Shown here piece by piece: positions 12,670-21,946 of a stretch of 25,810 bases of DNA (its first letter is position 1; each line of letters begins with the position of its first letter). The translations under genes were made by a program, and so were the position numbers. This stretch comes from a virus, in IMG/VR virus record IMGVR_UViG_3300008110_000683, positions 18,542-44,351 of that record. One strand, written 5' to 3'. The notes below the pieces were generated by a model. That model made no database searches. It saw only the letters and a program-made list of their open reading frames with translations, and was not told the origin of the DNA.

Positions 12670-13803
12670 ATGAGTCAATCTCAATTTACTCCCCCAACAG
12701 ACGTAGTTTCTGAAAAAAGAAAAAAATTCGAAGCTAAGTATATAAACACTGACCAACAGCGGGGGTATACTATTGGGACTTTAGAATATCCTGAGGGGCT
12801 AAGAGTTAAACCCGATCTACAAAATTACGTTGCTTTTTACATCAATGTTCGAGATAGAGCTACTGGCGGAAAGGGTGAGAAAAATAGAGACTATTATGTT
12901 AGCGACAGAGAACAATCAAGACTAGATGCAATAAACAGAAACAATATCAGTGTGGCGAAAGCTGAAGCTGGAGCAAAAACGGTTGCAGATAACGTAGGAA
13001 AATTAGTTTTAGCGGGCGGAGTGTTATCTGGTATTGCGACAGGATTTTCAGCAAAAGGTGCAGCAAAAACTTTACTTGCTGCAGGTGCTGCAAGAATAGC
13101 AGTTGAGATGTATAAATCGACTCCTTCTGCACAATTTGCATCCGGTAGTACATCTAGATTAAAAGAAGTAATAACATTACACATAGAAGATAAACCTAGT
13201 GTTAGATATGGTGCAAATTATTCCGACAAAGAATTGGGTGCTCTTACTGGAGGACTGGTTGAGGGATCTTTTGCACAGGCAAACGGAACCTTAAAAGATA
13301 TGGTTCCAGAATTGCAACAAAGAATACTTGCAGGGTTAATAAAATTACCTTCTCTAAATCCTGGCGGTGGCGGGACATTGGATAATCTATTACAATTATC
13401 AACAAAAACTAGAACCAATCCTTTTAGAGAAGTATTATTTGAATCCGTTGATTACAGAAGCTTTAATTTTAGATACAAATTTTTTCCAAAGAGTCAACAA
13501 GAAACAGAAAAAATTAGAGCAATAATTAATCAGTTTAAAAAACATATGCATCCCGAGATATCAAGCGGAAAATTGTTTTACATATATCCTTCCGAATTTG
13601 ATATTCAATATTTTTTTAAAGATAAAGAAAATGATTATTTGCATAAATTTGCCCGATGCGCATTAACTGATATGCAGGTAGATTATGGCGGAGAACAATT
13701 TACTACATTCGAAGATGGTTCTCCCGTAGAAATTGGGTTAGTACTAACATTTAGAGAGTTAGAGCAAATGACAAAAGAGGGAATAGAAAAGTATGGCTAC
13801 TAA
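12670..13803 (+). CDS. 48: gp48-like baseplate tail-tube initiator
   Basis: 377 residues, against 364 in T4. The C-terminal half (about 245-370) is clearly of the family: TRTNPFREVLFESVDYRSF, then RYKFFPKSQQE, YIYPSEFDIQYFF, ALTDMQVDYGG and VEIGLVLTFREL, the tail-tube fold used to start tube assembly on the baseplate hub. Residues about 105-145 (LVLAGGVLSGIATGF, then AKTLLAAGAARIAVEMY) are hydrophobic and could form helices buried in the tube or touching membrane. gp54, the other initiator, has a similar fold, but gp48 fits better by length. The leader is short, with no strong Shine-Dalgarno sequence. The end overlaps gp53 by 11 bases. Confidence 0.8.
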   Translation: MSQSQFTPPTDVVSEKRKKFEAKYINTDQQRGYTIGTLEYPEGLRVKPDLQNYVAFYINVRDRATGGKGEKNRDYYVSDREQSRLDAINRNNISVAKAEAGAKTVADNVGKLVLAGGVLSGIATGFSAKGAAKTLLAAGAARIAVEMYKSTPSAQFASGSTSRLKEVITLHIEDKPSVRYGANYSDKELGALTGGLVEGSFAQANGTLKDMVPELQQRILAGLIKLPSLNPGGGGTLDNLLQLSTKTRTNPFREVLFESVDYRSFNFRYKFFPKSQQETEKIRAIINQFKKHMHPEISSGKLFYIYPSEFDIQYFFKDKENDYLHKFARCALTDMQVDYGGEQFTTFEDGSPVEIGLVLTFRELEQMTKEGIEKYGY

Positions 13804-14401
13804 TCTATTTGAAACCTTTCCTAGAATATCATACACTTTAGATGATGGTGATACTGAGCAAGTAGTTGTAGATATTTTTAAACGAGTAATTTTATCTAAA
13901 GAGTTTCAAGAAAATGTATCGTATTTTGAGCTATATGATGTACAACACGGAGAAACCCCCGAAGAAGTTGCCTTTAAATTTTATGGTTCTGAAAATTTAC
14001 ATTGGTTAGTTTTAATGACTAATAATGTTATTGACCCTAGATTTGAATGGCCTATATCTGAAGAAAATTTATTAAAAACCGTATCATCAAAATATGGCGG
14101 AAATAATAATGTATTTACTAAAAATAGAGCAAAGAATATTAAAGGATATCAAGTAGAAACATTTTTTGTATTAACTGAGGATTCAACTCACAAAAATCCA
14201 AAAAGATTAATAATAGAAAGTCCGGATGAAGATGGAATAAATGTGCCAGTTTCTTATCAAGAGTCTGAAACTATTTTTAATTACGATACTAATTATGATG
14301 TAGAACAAATTAAAAATGAATCGTACAGAAGTATTAAAATTATAAAACCTGAAATTGTTCAAGACGTTATAAACAATTATCAAAAATTTATTAACGCATA
14401 A
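13793..14401 (+). CDS. 53: gp53-like baseplate wedge protein
   Basis: 202 residues; T4 gp53 has 196. The features are the FETFPRISY start, then FELYDVQHGETPEEVAFKFYG and HWLVLMTNNVIDP (about 80-92), matching the LysM-like domain of gp53 in which GETPEEVA and the following W-VLM stretch are the hallmarks. In T4, gp53 is the clip that holds neighbouring wedges together around the hub, so it acts late in baseplate assembly. The start overlaps the end of gp48 by 11 bases, and its TAA stop shares a base with the next ATG (TAATG), indicating coupled translation through the block. Confidence 0.85.
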   Translation: MATNLFETFPRISYTLDDGDTEQVVVDIFKRVILSKEFQENVSYFELYDVQHGETPEEVAFKFYGSENLHWLVLMTNNVIDPRFEWPISEENLLKTVSSKYGGNNNVFTKNRAKNIKGYQVETFFVLTEDSTHKNPKRLIIESPDEDGINVPVSYQESETIFNYDTNYDVEQIKNESYRSIKIIKPEIVQDVINNYQKFINA

Positions 14402-15753
14402 TGTCTGAAGAAATTTTTAAAAATCCCGGCGATGTAATAATACAACAACTTATTTTATATTCACCCACACAAAATAAGTTTATAAGTTTAAATGATTATC
14501 TTGTAGAATTAAATATCTATGAAAGTATTTACTCGCAAGTTATGACGGGTAGTATTACTCTTACTGATAGTAAAAATTTAATAAGAGATTTTCCGTTAAT
14601 AGGAGAAGAAATATTATTTGTAGATTTTAGAACTCCTACATTTGATGCCGATAGTAATTTTTCAAAACTGTTTAGAGTTTATTCTATTACAGATTTAACT
14701 TATGCTAAAGATGGAAGTACCAAAGTATATCAATTAAATTTTTCATCAGTTGAAGCGTTTAAGAGTATACACAATCCAATCTATAGATCATTTGAAGGAA
14801 AACCTGAAGAAATAATTGCGCAAATATTTTTAGAATATTTAAAAACTCCTAGAAATATTAAAATTTCTGAAAATGTTCCAGATGAGACTCCTGCTACTTT
14901 TTCTATATTAACCGAGACAGCAAATAAGCTTAAATTTGTAAGTCCAGGATGGACTCCGTTAGAATGTATAAATTGGATTTGTGGGAGATCTTTGCCTTTA
15001 AATAATTCTGCAGCTAATTTTTTATTTTGGGAAACAGGATCGGGATTTTATTTTTCAAATACAGATACTATTTTTAAAAATCCAGATGCATTCACAATAG
15101 GTAATTATGTTTATTCTGAATCGTATATTAATACATTACCTAGAGATGAAATACACAAATCTATTTTGGCAATTAAATCTTTAAATATTGAAAGAAATTT
15201 TGATCAATTGCTAAACAATATGTCGGGATATCTGGCAAATCGAGTATTGAATATCGATTTATATAATAAACAGTATGAAATTGTGGACTATGATCACGGG
15301 ACAAAGTTCAATAATTATTCTCATACGGAATTAGGAAAAACAGTCCCATTATTTGATGTAACTACAATAAGAAATCCTCTAGGATTTTTAAATGTAAATT
15401 ATAGTCATGAAAAATTATTCAATGATGTTTCTAATAATTTTGATGTAGAACATAAAAATATTTTTGGTAATAGAAGATCTAACTTATTAGAATTGGATAA
15501 TTTTAAAATGAATTTAGTTATACCCGGGAGAACAGATGTTAATGTAGGGGCACTAATGAATATTAAAGTTCCAACAGGAACTATAGTATATTCTGATGAA
15601 AAAAATAGTGCAGAAAATGATGATTTATATTCTGGCAATTATTTGATAACAAATTTATGCCATAAAATAAATCCATCGACGCATTTTATAAGTATGACGG
15701 TAACAAAGAATTCGTTTGCTTCAAATAAATTTAAAAACATAGATGATAAATGA
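14401..15753 (+). CDS. Baseplate hub protein, gp27-like
   Basis: 450 residues. It begins with a beta-rich domain (LILYSPTQNKFISLNDYLV, then SIYSQVMTGSITLTDSKNLI) typical of hub proteins that tether the needle (T4 gp27, Mu gp44 fold). SPGWTPLECINWICGRS (about 180-196), followed by NFLFWETGSGFYF, resembles the hub pattern that bridges tube and gp5. It is immediately upstream of gp5, its binding partner in T4, and overlaps it by ATGA. It is somewhat longer than T4 gp27 (391). The hub role is well supported by placement and motifs; exact orthology with gp27 is inferred. Confidence 0.7.
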   Translation: MSEEIFKNPGDVIIQQLILYSPTQNKFISLNDYLVELNIYESIYSQVMTGSITLTDSKNLIRDFPLIGEEILFVDFRTPTFDADSNFSKLFRVYSITDLTYAKDGSTKVYQLNFSSVEAFKSIHNPIYRSFEGKPEEIIAQIFLEYLKTPRNIKISENVPDETPATFSILTETANKLKFVSPGWTPLECINWICGRSLPLNNSAANFLFWETGSGFYFSNTDTIFKNPDAFTIGNYVYSESYINTLPRDEIHKSILAIKSLNIERNFDQLLNNMSGYLANRVLNIDLYNKQYEIVDYDHGTKFNNYSHTELGKTVPLFDVTTIRNPLGFLNVNYSHEKLFNDVSNNFDVEHKNIFGNRRSNLLELDNFKMNLVIPGRTDVNVGALMNIKVPTGTIVYSDEKNSAENDDLYSGNYLITNLCHKINPSTHFISMTVTKNSFASNKFKNIDDK

Positions 15754-18311
15754 CAAATAGTAATATAGCACATTGGTGGTCTGGGGTAGTTGAGGATAGA
15801 GACGATCCCGAAAAACTAGGTAGATGTCGAGTTAGAATATTTGGTGTTCATTCTGCAGACACTACCTTGCTACCAACATCCGATCTACCGTGGGCAATCC
15901 CATTACAATCTATTACTTCTGCAGCAACATCTGGAGTAGGTAGTACTCCTATTGGCATTGTTCCTGGTACTTGGGTAATGGGGATATTTTTAGATGGAGA
16001 AAATTCTCAGAGTCCTATGATAATGGGAACACTTGCAGGAAAACCTGCAACAAATATAAATGCTACAAAGAAACAAGAACAACTAGATAATGCAGCGGGC
16101 GTACTTAAAGATGGAAATAATAATATACTATATGGTAATGATGGTAAACCAATATTAACACCTACACAATTAACAAACGAACGAGAAACGCTTAAACCAT
16201 TAACTTCCAGAGACTTAACTGTTTTATTTGATGCAATATCTAACAAAGTATCCGGCAGAGATTATACTAAGGTAGGATCAAAAAGTGAGTTGGGAAAATA
16301 TCAAATTAGTATTTCGACTTTAATAGATTTAGGTTATATTAAAAGAACCGATTCTGATATCATTGACCCTGCAATTTTAAATGATAATACCAATTGGACT
16401 GGAAAAAATGCAGCAACATCGAAAACAGCATTTTTGAATACTGAAGCTATACAAGATGTAGTTATGTTTGAATTAACACAAGATAATTATAATACATTGA
16501 TACGCCAAGGCAAAATATCTGAAACAGATAATTATCAAGTTGTGGGGGGCTTACTTGCAACTGCTCATGTCATGGGTGTTAATAATGCGGACAAGCTAAA
16601 CAAAAAAGATACTGCAGGAATTAAAGCAAAAGAATATTTTATAGTAGGCAATTCTGCATTGGGCGGAGATTCTACAGATTTTTTAAAGTCTTTTGAAGAT
16701 ACAGGAAATTTTTTACCAAGCACAACTACTACAAATAACACGGGTGCTCAGAACAATGATGATCTTAAAAATATAACAGGATTTACTGATCCAAATAAAA
16801 AATATCCTAGATATGATTATAATGGGTTGACAGATGTTAATAAGTTGGCGGTAGGAGATATATCTCATAATGTTTTTAAGATTAAAGAAAATAAAAAAAT
16901 AGATAATATTTCTTTGGCCAGAACAACACAAACTTGGGATGAACCCGCACCTGCATATGGAGCAGGATACCCGTATAATCAAGTTATAGAAACAGAAGCG
17001 GGTCACGTAATAGAATTAGATAGTACCCCGGGCGCAGAAAGAATACAGGTGTTCCACAAATCGGGAACATACATGGAAATAGATGTCAATGGTACAATGG
17101 TTAGAAAAACCATAGGTGAAAATTACGAGATAATGGATCGCAATAATTTTACCTTTGTAAAAGGATCACATAATCTTACAGTTGAGGGCAGGACAAATAT
17201 TCTTGTTAAAGATAATGCTTCAATAGAAATAGAAGGTTCTGCGTCTGTAACAGGACACGGAGATACTACAGTTCAAACTGCAGGCACATTGGGTCTTATA
17301 TCTGAAACATTATTAGTGTCAGCAAAAACGGGTTTGGATTTAGTTTCAGAAGGATCTATTAATATTCAAGGTAAAAATATTAATATCTACGCAAAAGACG
17401 GATCTATTACGCAAAAAGCAAGTAAAGATTTTAGTATGCAATCTGGTTCTTCAGGTACATTTAGTATTAGTGGAGGAATTGCTTTATTATTAGATGCAGC
17501 TGTAGTTAAAACTAAAATGGGTGCAAATACTATTAAAGCTTTAGCATTAGCAGTATTATCTCCACCTGATAAGAAAACACCTGATACTGCAGCAATACCA
17601 GTTTTACAAAGAGAGATAATAGCAAAATCAAATTACTTATTTGATTCTGGAGAAGAAGGTTCAGATGATTATAGGAAAACACTTGCAAAGCAAGGCATTA
17701 TTAACGAAAAGATACAACCAAAAACTTCGACAACAACACCTACAAGAAATATAGGAAATAGTACAGGCAATCCTGGAAAAATATTTCCGTGCGATTGCAC
17801 TGAAATACAACAGTTTAAATATTTTCCAAGATCATTTATATTATCCAATAAAGATAATAGAATATTCACTCTTGGCGATCTATTACAAGATGGCGGATTA
17901 GTTGCTCAACGCGGTTTAACTGAACAAGAAATAGTCTGCAATTTAAAACAAATAGTTGTAAATTGTCTTGATCCTATTAAAGCAAAGTATCCCGATATGA
18001 AAATTAATAGTGGTTTTAGAGCGGGTACAAATAGAAGCGATCACGGGCTAGGTGCAGCTGCAGATATTAAATTTACGAATACAAGTAAATCTAGTTATAA
18101 AGATATTGCAGAATGGATTATTACTAATGTTCCATATCGTCAAGTACTATTAGAATATACTTTTGAAAAGGGCAGTAATAAATTGAGATCTGCTTGGATT
18201 CATATTGCTTTCCTTACAGATAATGGAAATCTTGTTAGATCTAATTTTGCTCCGGTTCAGACATTTGTAAATCATGCGTCGGTTTATCCAAATTTAATTA
18301 ATTTAGCATAA
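15750..18311 (+). CDS. 5: gp5-like needle protein with lysozyme-like and M15 peptidase domains
   Basis: 853 residues, against 575 in T4. Domains: an OB-fold N-terminus (about 1-100: WWSGVVEDRDDPEKLGRCRVR, PWAIPLQS, GSTPIGIVPGTWVMGIFLDG); a lysozyme-like domain (about 150-300: AISNKVSGRDY, LGKYQIS, VVGGLLATAHVMG); a gp5C-type beta-helix (about 415-575: repeated V-G-x strands such as IEIEGSASVTGHGDTTVQT); and a C-terminal M15-type D,D- or L,D-peptidase (about 680-835) with zinc ligands His765 and Asp772 in SDHGLGAAADI and His818 in WIHIA, and Glu802 as probable base. The protein pierces the outer membrane and digests peptidoglycan. The expected catalytic Glu of the lysozyme-like domain (ESGG-type motif) appears as Val167, so the M15 domain may be the working enzyme. 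It is coupled to the hub gene by ATGA. Confidence 0.88.
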   Translation: MTNSNIAHWWSGVVEDRDDPEKLGRCRVRIFGVHSADTTLLPTSDLPWAIPLQSITSAATSGVGSTPIGIVPGTWVMGIFLDGENSQSPMIMGTLAGKPATNINATKKQEQLDNAAGVLKDGNNNILYGNDGKPILTPTQLTNERETLKPLTSRDLTVLFDAISNKVSGRDYTKVGSKSELGKYQISISTLIDLGYIKRTDSDIIDPAILNDNTNWTGKNAATSKTAFLNTEAIQDVVMFELTQDNYNTLIRQGKISETDNYQVVGGLLATAHVMGVNNADKLNKKDTAGIKAKEYFIVGNSALGGDSTDFLKSFEDTGNFLPSTTTTNNTGAQNNDDLKNITGFTDPNKKYPRYDYNGLTDVNKLAVGDISHNVFKIKENKKIDNISLARTTQTWDEPAPAYGAGYPYNQVIETEAGHVIELDSTPGAERIQVFHKSGTYMEIDVNGTMVRKTIGENYEIMDRNNFTFVKGSHNLTVEGRTNILVKDNASIEIEGSASVTGHGDTTVQTAGTLGLISETLLVSAKTGLDLVSEGSINIQGKNINIYAKDGSITQKASKDFSMQSGSSGTFSISGGIALLLDAAVVKTKMGANTIKALALAVLSPPDKKTPDTAAIPVLQREIIAKSNYLFDSGEEGSDDYRKTLAKQGIINEKIQPKTSTTTPTRNIGNSTGNPGKIFPCDCTEIQQFKYFPRSFILSNKDNRIFTLGDLLQDGGLVAQRGLTEQEIVCNLKQIVVNCLDPIKAKYPDMKINSGFRAGTNRSDHGLGAAADIKFTNTSKSSYKDIAEWIITNVPYRQVLLEYTFEKGSNKLRSAWIHIAFLTDNGNLVRSNFAPVQTFVNHASVYPNLINLA

Positions 18312-18317
18312 TAAATA
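18310..18317 (+). promoter_or_regulatory. AATAAATA element before gp25, weak promoter candidate
   Basis: It matches NATAAATA but ends only five bases before the gp25 ATG at 18323, so a transcript from it would have almost no leader. It could be a leaderless late start or simple AT-richness. Confidence 0.2.
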
Positions 18318-18322
18318 TACAT

Positions 18323-18721
18323 ATGGCTAATACAAAAAACATTAAACAATTTTCAGATATAGATCTTTCTTTTAAGGTTAATCCTTTTACCAAAGACATT
18401 TATCTAAAAACCGACGAGGAAGCAGTAAAAACTGCACTGAAACATTTAATACAAACTAGAAATTTTGAAAGGCCCTTTCATCCGGAAATAGGCACACAAA
18501 TACATTCTTTGATGTTTGAAAATTTTTCCTCAGCAGTAAAAATTGCTATGGAAAGAACGTTAAAAGAAACTATAGAAAAATTTGAACCAAGAGTAAGATT
18601 AATAGATTTAAGTGTACAAGAAACTGCAGATGCAAATGATCTAAAAGTTAGTATTAATTTTACTTTAAAAAATACAGACAGACCAGTAACAATTACAACT
18701 TTACTAAGTAGAGTACGATAA
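18323..18721 (+). CDS. 25: gp25-like baseplate wedge / sheath initiator protein
   Basis: 132 residues, exactly the family size. The features are the IDLSFKVNPFTKDI start, then EEAVKTALKHLIQT, NFERPFHPEIG (about 48-58) and the conserved EPR motif in KFEPRVRL (91-98), diagnostic of the gp25/gpW sheath-initiator family. gp25 lies in the baseplate core with gp6 and gp53 and starts polymerisation of the contractile sheath. It is followed without a gap by gp6 (TAAATG). Confidence 0.93.
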   Translation: MANTKNIKQFSDIDLSFKVNPFTKDIYLKTDEEAVKTALKHLIQTRNFERPFHPEIGTQIHSLMFENFSSAVKIAMERTLKETIEKFEPRVRLIDLSVQETADANDLKVSINFTLKNTDRPVTITTLLSRVR

Positions 18722-20560
18722 ATGGCAAATTACAGATTAGCAGAATTAGACTTTGATGAAATCAAAGTAAACTTAAAACAATTTTTAACTAATTATAGAG
18801 ATAAAGATAATAATCTTATTTTTAAAGATTATGATTTTGAAGCTTCAAGTTTAAATATACTTATAGATTTATTATCATATAATACTCATTATAATGCATA
18901 CCTGGCAAACATGGTTGCAAATGAGATGTTTTTGGATTCCGCAGTTAAAAGAGAATCTGCAGTTTCAATAGCAAAACATCTAGGATATACTCCGCTATCA
19001 TATAAAAGTGCAAGAGCTAAACTATCGTTTACAGTAACACCTTTAGATACCCCAACATCGTTGACACTACCTAGATTTTCTCCCTTTACTACACAAATAA
19101 ACACAACTCAATATACCTTTGTAAATTTAGATCCTATTACTATAAAACCAATCGACGGAGTTTATACTTTTTCAGACGTAGAAATAGTAGAGGGAGAACC
19201 CCTAATATATTCATATAGAGTAGATCTTTCTGGTCCAGGCGAAAAATATACAATACCTAATAAGAATATAGATACGTCTACTATACGAGTGACGGTGCAA
19301 AATTCATTTACAGATTTAACTACGCAAACGTATTCTCTTGCAGAATCATTATCAACTATAACAGGAACATCCAAAGTATATTTCTTAGAAGAAAATCCCA
19401 GTGGATTTTTTGAAATATTTTTTGGAGATAATATCCTTGGCAAAAAATTAGTTTCCGGTAATTTAGTAAAAATAGAATATTTAGTAAGTAATGGTGATCA
19501 ATGTAATGTATCCGGAGCAATAACACAGACATTTACTTTGGGTGCAAAAATTGGCGGAGTTACTTTGGGTGCGCCTGTCACGGCAACAACTAATTCCTCA
19601 GGTGGAGATGTAGGCGATACCATAGATGAAATAAAATTTAAGGCTCCTAGATTTTTATCATCATTTAATAGAGCAGTTACTGCAAGCGATTATAAAGCAT
19701 TAATTGAAGCAAACTATCCGTTAATAGAATCTGTTTCTGTTTGGGGCGGTGAAGAAAATGATCCTCCCAAGTATGGTAAAGTTATTATATCTTTAAAACC
19801 GTATGATGGTTATACTGTAAATGATTCTTTAAAGAATAGTATATTACAAAATACTTTATTAGATAAGAAGGTGATGGCTATTACTCCAGAATTTATAGAT
19901 CCAAATTATTTGTATGTTACTATAGATAGTAAAGTAAAATTTGATTCTAAAAATTCAAAATATTCTGCAGCTGAAATAGAAATATTAACTAGAAAAACAA
20001 TACAAGATTATTTTAAACAAGAATTGCAAAAATTTAATAAAAATTTTATTTATTCTAAATTGTCCAAAAATATTGATGCTATAGATTCGTCTATAATTGG
20101 AAATGTGAATAGTATTAAAATTCAAAAAAGAATTACCCCTGCGGTAAATACGATCAATGAATATACTGGATCAACTGTATTAAAATTTGCAAATAAATTA
20201 GTTTCGGGTAGTGTGTATTCTACTTCGTTTTATTACACAACTGGCAATACTATATCCACAGTATATTTACAAGATAACATTACTACAAGCACAACAAGCA
20301 CACTGGATTTGCTAGATTTTTATACATCTAAAACTATAGAATTAAATGTGGGAACAGTTGATTATACTTCCGGACAAGTTTCAATTCCTAGTTTAAATCC
20401 GGCAGGGTTTGTTGAAAATTCTACCGATATTAGAATATATTCTAGAATACAAGAAATGGATATAGGTTCAACACGAGATATAGTATTAGTTATAGATGAT
20501 AGTAATTTAGATACTGCAGTAAAAAGATCTTCAGGATTAACAGTATCCGCATCAAATTAA
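18722..20560 (+). CDS. 6: gp6-like baseplate wedge protein
   Basis: 612 residues; T4 gp6 has 660. The N-terminal ANYRLAELDFDEIKVNLKQF, then SSLNILIDLLSYNTHYNAYLA (about 43-62) and MFLDSAVKRESAVSIAKHLGY, match the helical N-terminal domain of gp6 in the wedge; the middle (FNRAVTASDYKALIEANYP, about 318-336) is the gpJ-like core. In T4 gp6 forms the inner ring with gp7 that ties the six wedges together and changes shape on contraction. It lies directly after gp25, as in T4-like phages generally. The start codon adjoins the gp25 stop. Confidence 0.92.
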   Translation: MANYRLAELDFDEIKVNLKQFLTNYRDKDNNLIFKDYDFEASSLNILIDLLSYNTHYNAYLANMVANEMFLDSAVKRESAVSIAKHLGYTPLSYKSARAKLSFTVTPLDTPTSLTLPRFSPFTTQINTTQYTFVNLDPITIKPIDGVYTFSDVEIVEGEPLIYSYRVDLSGPGEKYTIPNKNIDTSTIRVTVQNSFTDLTTQTYSLAESLSTITGTSKVYFLEENPSGFFEIFFGDNILGKKLVSGNLVKIEYLVSNGDQCNVSGAITQTFTLGAKIGGVTLGAPVTATTNSSGGDVGDTIDEIKFKAPRFLSSFNRAVTASDYKALIEANYPLIESVSVWGGEENDPPKYGKVIISLKPYDGYTVNDSLKNSILQNTLLDKKVMAITPEFIDPNYLYVTIDSKVKFDSKNSKYSAAEIEILTRKTIQDYFKQELQKFNKNFIYSKLSKNIDAIDSSIIGNVNSIKIQKRITPAVNTINEYTGSTVLKFANKLVSGSVYSTSFYYTTGNTISTVYLQDNITTSTTSTLDLLDFYTSKTIELNVGTVDYTSGQVSIPSLNPAGFVENSTDIRIYSRIQEMDIGSTRDIVLVIDDSNLDTAVKRSSGLTVSASN

Positions 20561-20561
20561 A

Positions 20562-21944
20562 ATGATTAACAATATTTACTTACCGGCAAATCTTTTAGGA
20601 CCATTAAAGATAAATGGTATATCTAAACCTACTGATACTAGAGGTATTCTAAGGGGTTGGTTTTATCCTTTGTATACCACCAGGGGCGAAGCAATACAAT
20701 CAGATTTAGATAGAGGCGGTAAAGGAGTATATGAAGTAATAACTTTCTTTGAACGAGAGGGAGAGTTTTATGTTGCCGAGAGCTACTATAATTATGGTGA
20801 AATAAAAGATCCTATTATATACACTTTATATGATGGACCTGGTGCAGAAAATCCTTTCTCAAAAGTACAAAATCGTTTATCTATTTTAATTGAAGATCAA
20901 TTGCCAGATTTTATTCAATCTGACTATACCATGTTTATTACCTTTTTGAAAGCATATTATGAATTTTTAGAACAAAATTCTGAAGTGCAAGAGGTATTAC
21001 AAAATATTAATAAGTATGCAGATATAGATGAAACATCTGAAAATTTGGTTGAGAAATTTTTATTAAACTATGCGAAAGATATATCAGATAATAAACTTAC
21101 TAATAGACAATTAATTGTTAAAAAAATAAGAGAGCTGTATAGTAGAAAAGGCACAGAAAGTGCATACAGAATATTATTTAATATCCTATATAAAGAGACT
21201 ATAAGTTTCCTATATCCTTCTGAATTTATTTTAAAGCCTTCTACCGGAGTTTGGACTGTCCCAAAAACTTTAAGGGCAAAATTAACTTCTACAAGACAAA
21301 ATATATTTGATTTTGAGAATACCCAAGTTGTAGGAAAAACATCTGGAGCAGTTGCAAATATTAATAAAGTGCAAAAAATTAATATAGGGCAATATGATGT
21401 ATTTGAATTAATATTAGATACACCTAGTATACGAGGTGACTTTATTGCAGGAGAAGATATAACTGCAGTTAAATATTTAATAAGTAGTAATGTAATTAAT
21501 TCATCGGCTTTAACTGCAACACTTTATTCTGTTATATCTAAAATAGATATAACAGATGGAAAATTGGGATATGAAAAGGGGCACGTTATACAAAGTATAA
21601 CAGATAATAATAATACTGGGGCATTTGCAGTTGCTAAAGTAAATTCTGTTAATAGGTTTGGCACAATAGTAAATATACAAATAGAAGAAGCGGGATTAAA
21701 CTATAGTAGCAATATTGAAATAAATGCAGGTAAACCAACAGGAACAATTCAAGGTAGATACGCAGTTAGACGCGGAGTGGTTACCGTAGAATTTCCAAAC
21801 GATCATGGAATGAAAATAGGTACAAATATTAATGCATTCTATACTGGAAATATATACAGCCCCGTAGATAATACTAGACATAAAGCTACAATAGTTTCAG
21901 TACCAAATGTTAAAACAGTTAGATTTAGATATCCTGGATTTTAA
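20562..21944 (+). CDS. Conserved baseplate-associated structural protein
   Basis: 460 residues. Residues 113-137 (QLPDFIQSDYTMFITFLKAYYEFLE) and 190-215 (LIVKKIRELYSRKGTESAYRI) are a combination I recall from large virion proteins of T4-like cyanophages, encoded next to gp6 and gp8. After that the protein becomes beta-rich (VVGKTSGAVANI, TGAFAVAKVNSVNRFGTI), a repeat type found in phage structural proteins. The position between gp6 and gp8 is that of T4 gp7, and partial equivalence to the N-terminal part of gp7 is possible, but at 460 residues it is far shorter than T4 gp7 (1032), and I cannot show homology. It starts one base after the gp6 stop. Confidence 0.6.
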   Translation: MINNIYLPANLLGPLKINGISKPTDTRGILRGWFYPLYTTRGEAIQSDLDRGGKGVYEVITFFEREGEFYVAESYYNYGEIKDPIIYTLYDGPGAENPFSKVQNRLSILIEDQLPDFIQSDYTMFITFLKAYYEFLEQNSEVQEVLQNINKYADIDETSENLVEKFLLNYAKDISDNKLTNRQLIVKKIRELYSRKGTESAYRILFNILYKETISFLYPSEFILKPSTGVWTVPKTLRAKLTSTRQNIFDFENTQVVGKTSGAVANINKVQKINIGQYDVFELILDTPSIRGDFIAGEDITAVKYLISSNVINSSALTATLYSVISKIDITDGKLGYEKGHVIQSITDNNNTGAFAVAKVNSVNRFGTIVNIQIEEAGLNYSSNIEINAGKPTGTIQGRYAVRRGVVTVEFPNDHGMKIGTNINAFYTGNIYSPVDNTRHKATIVSVPNVKTVRFRYPGF

Positions 21945-21946
21945 AG

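Noticed and set aside
12894-13184. Minus-strand open frames of 68-96 residues inside gp48
   Set aside because: They lie opposite a well-supported gene in several frames at once and have composition typical of antisense shadows; no ribosome binding site or family pattern.
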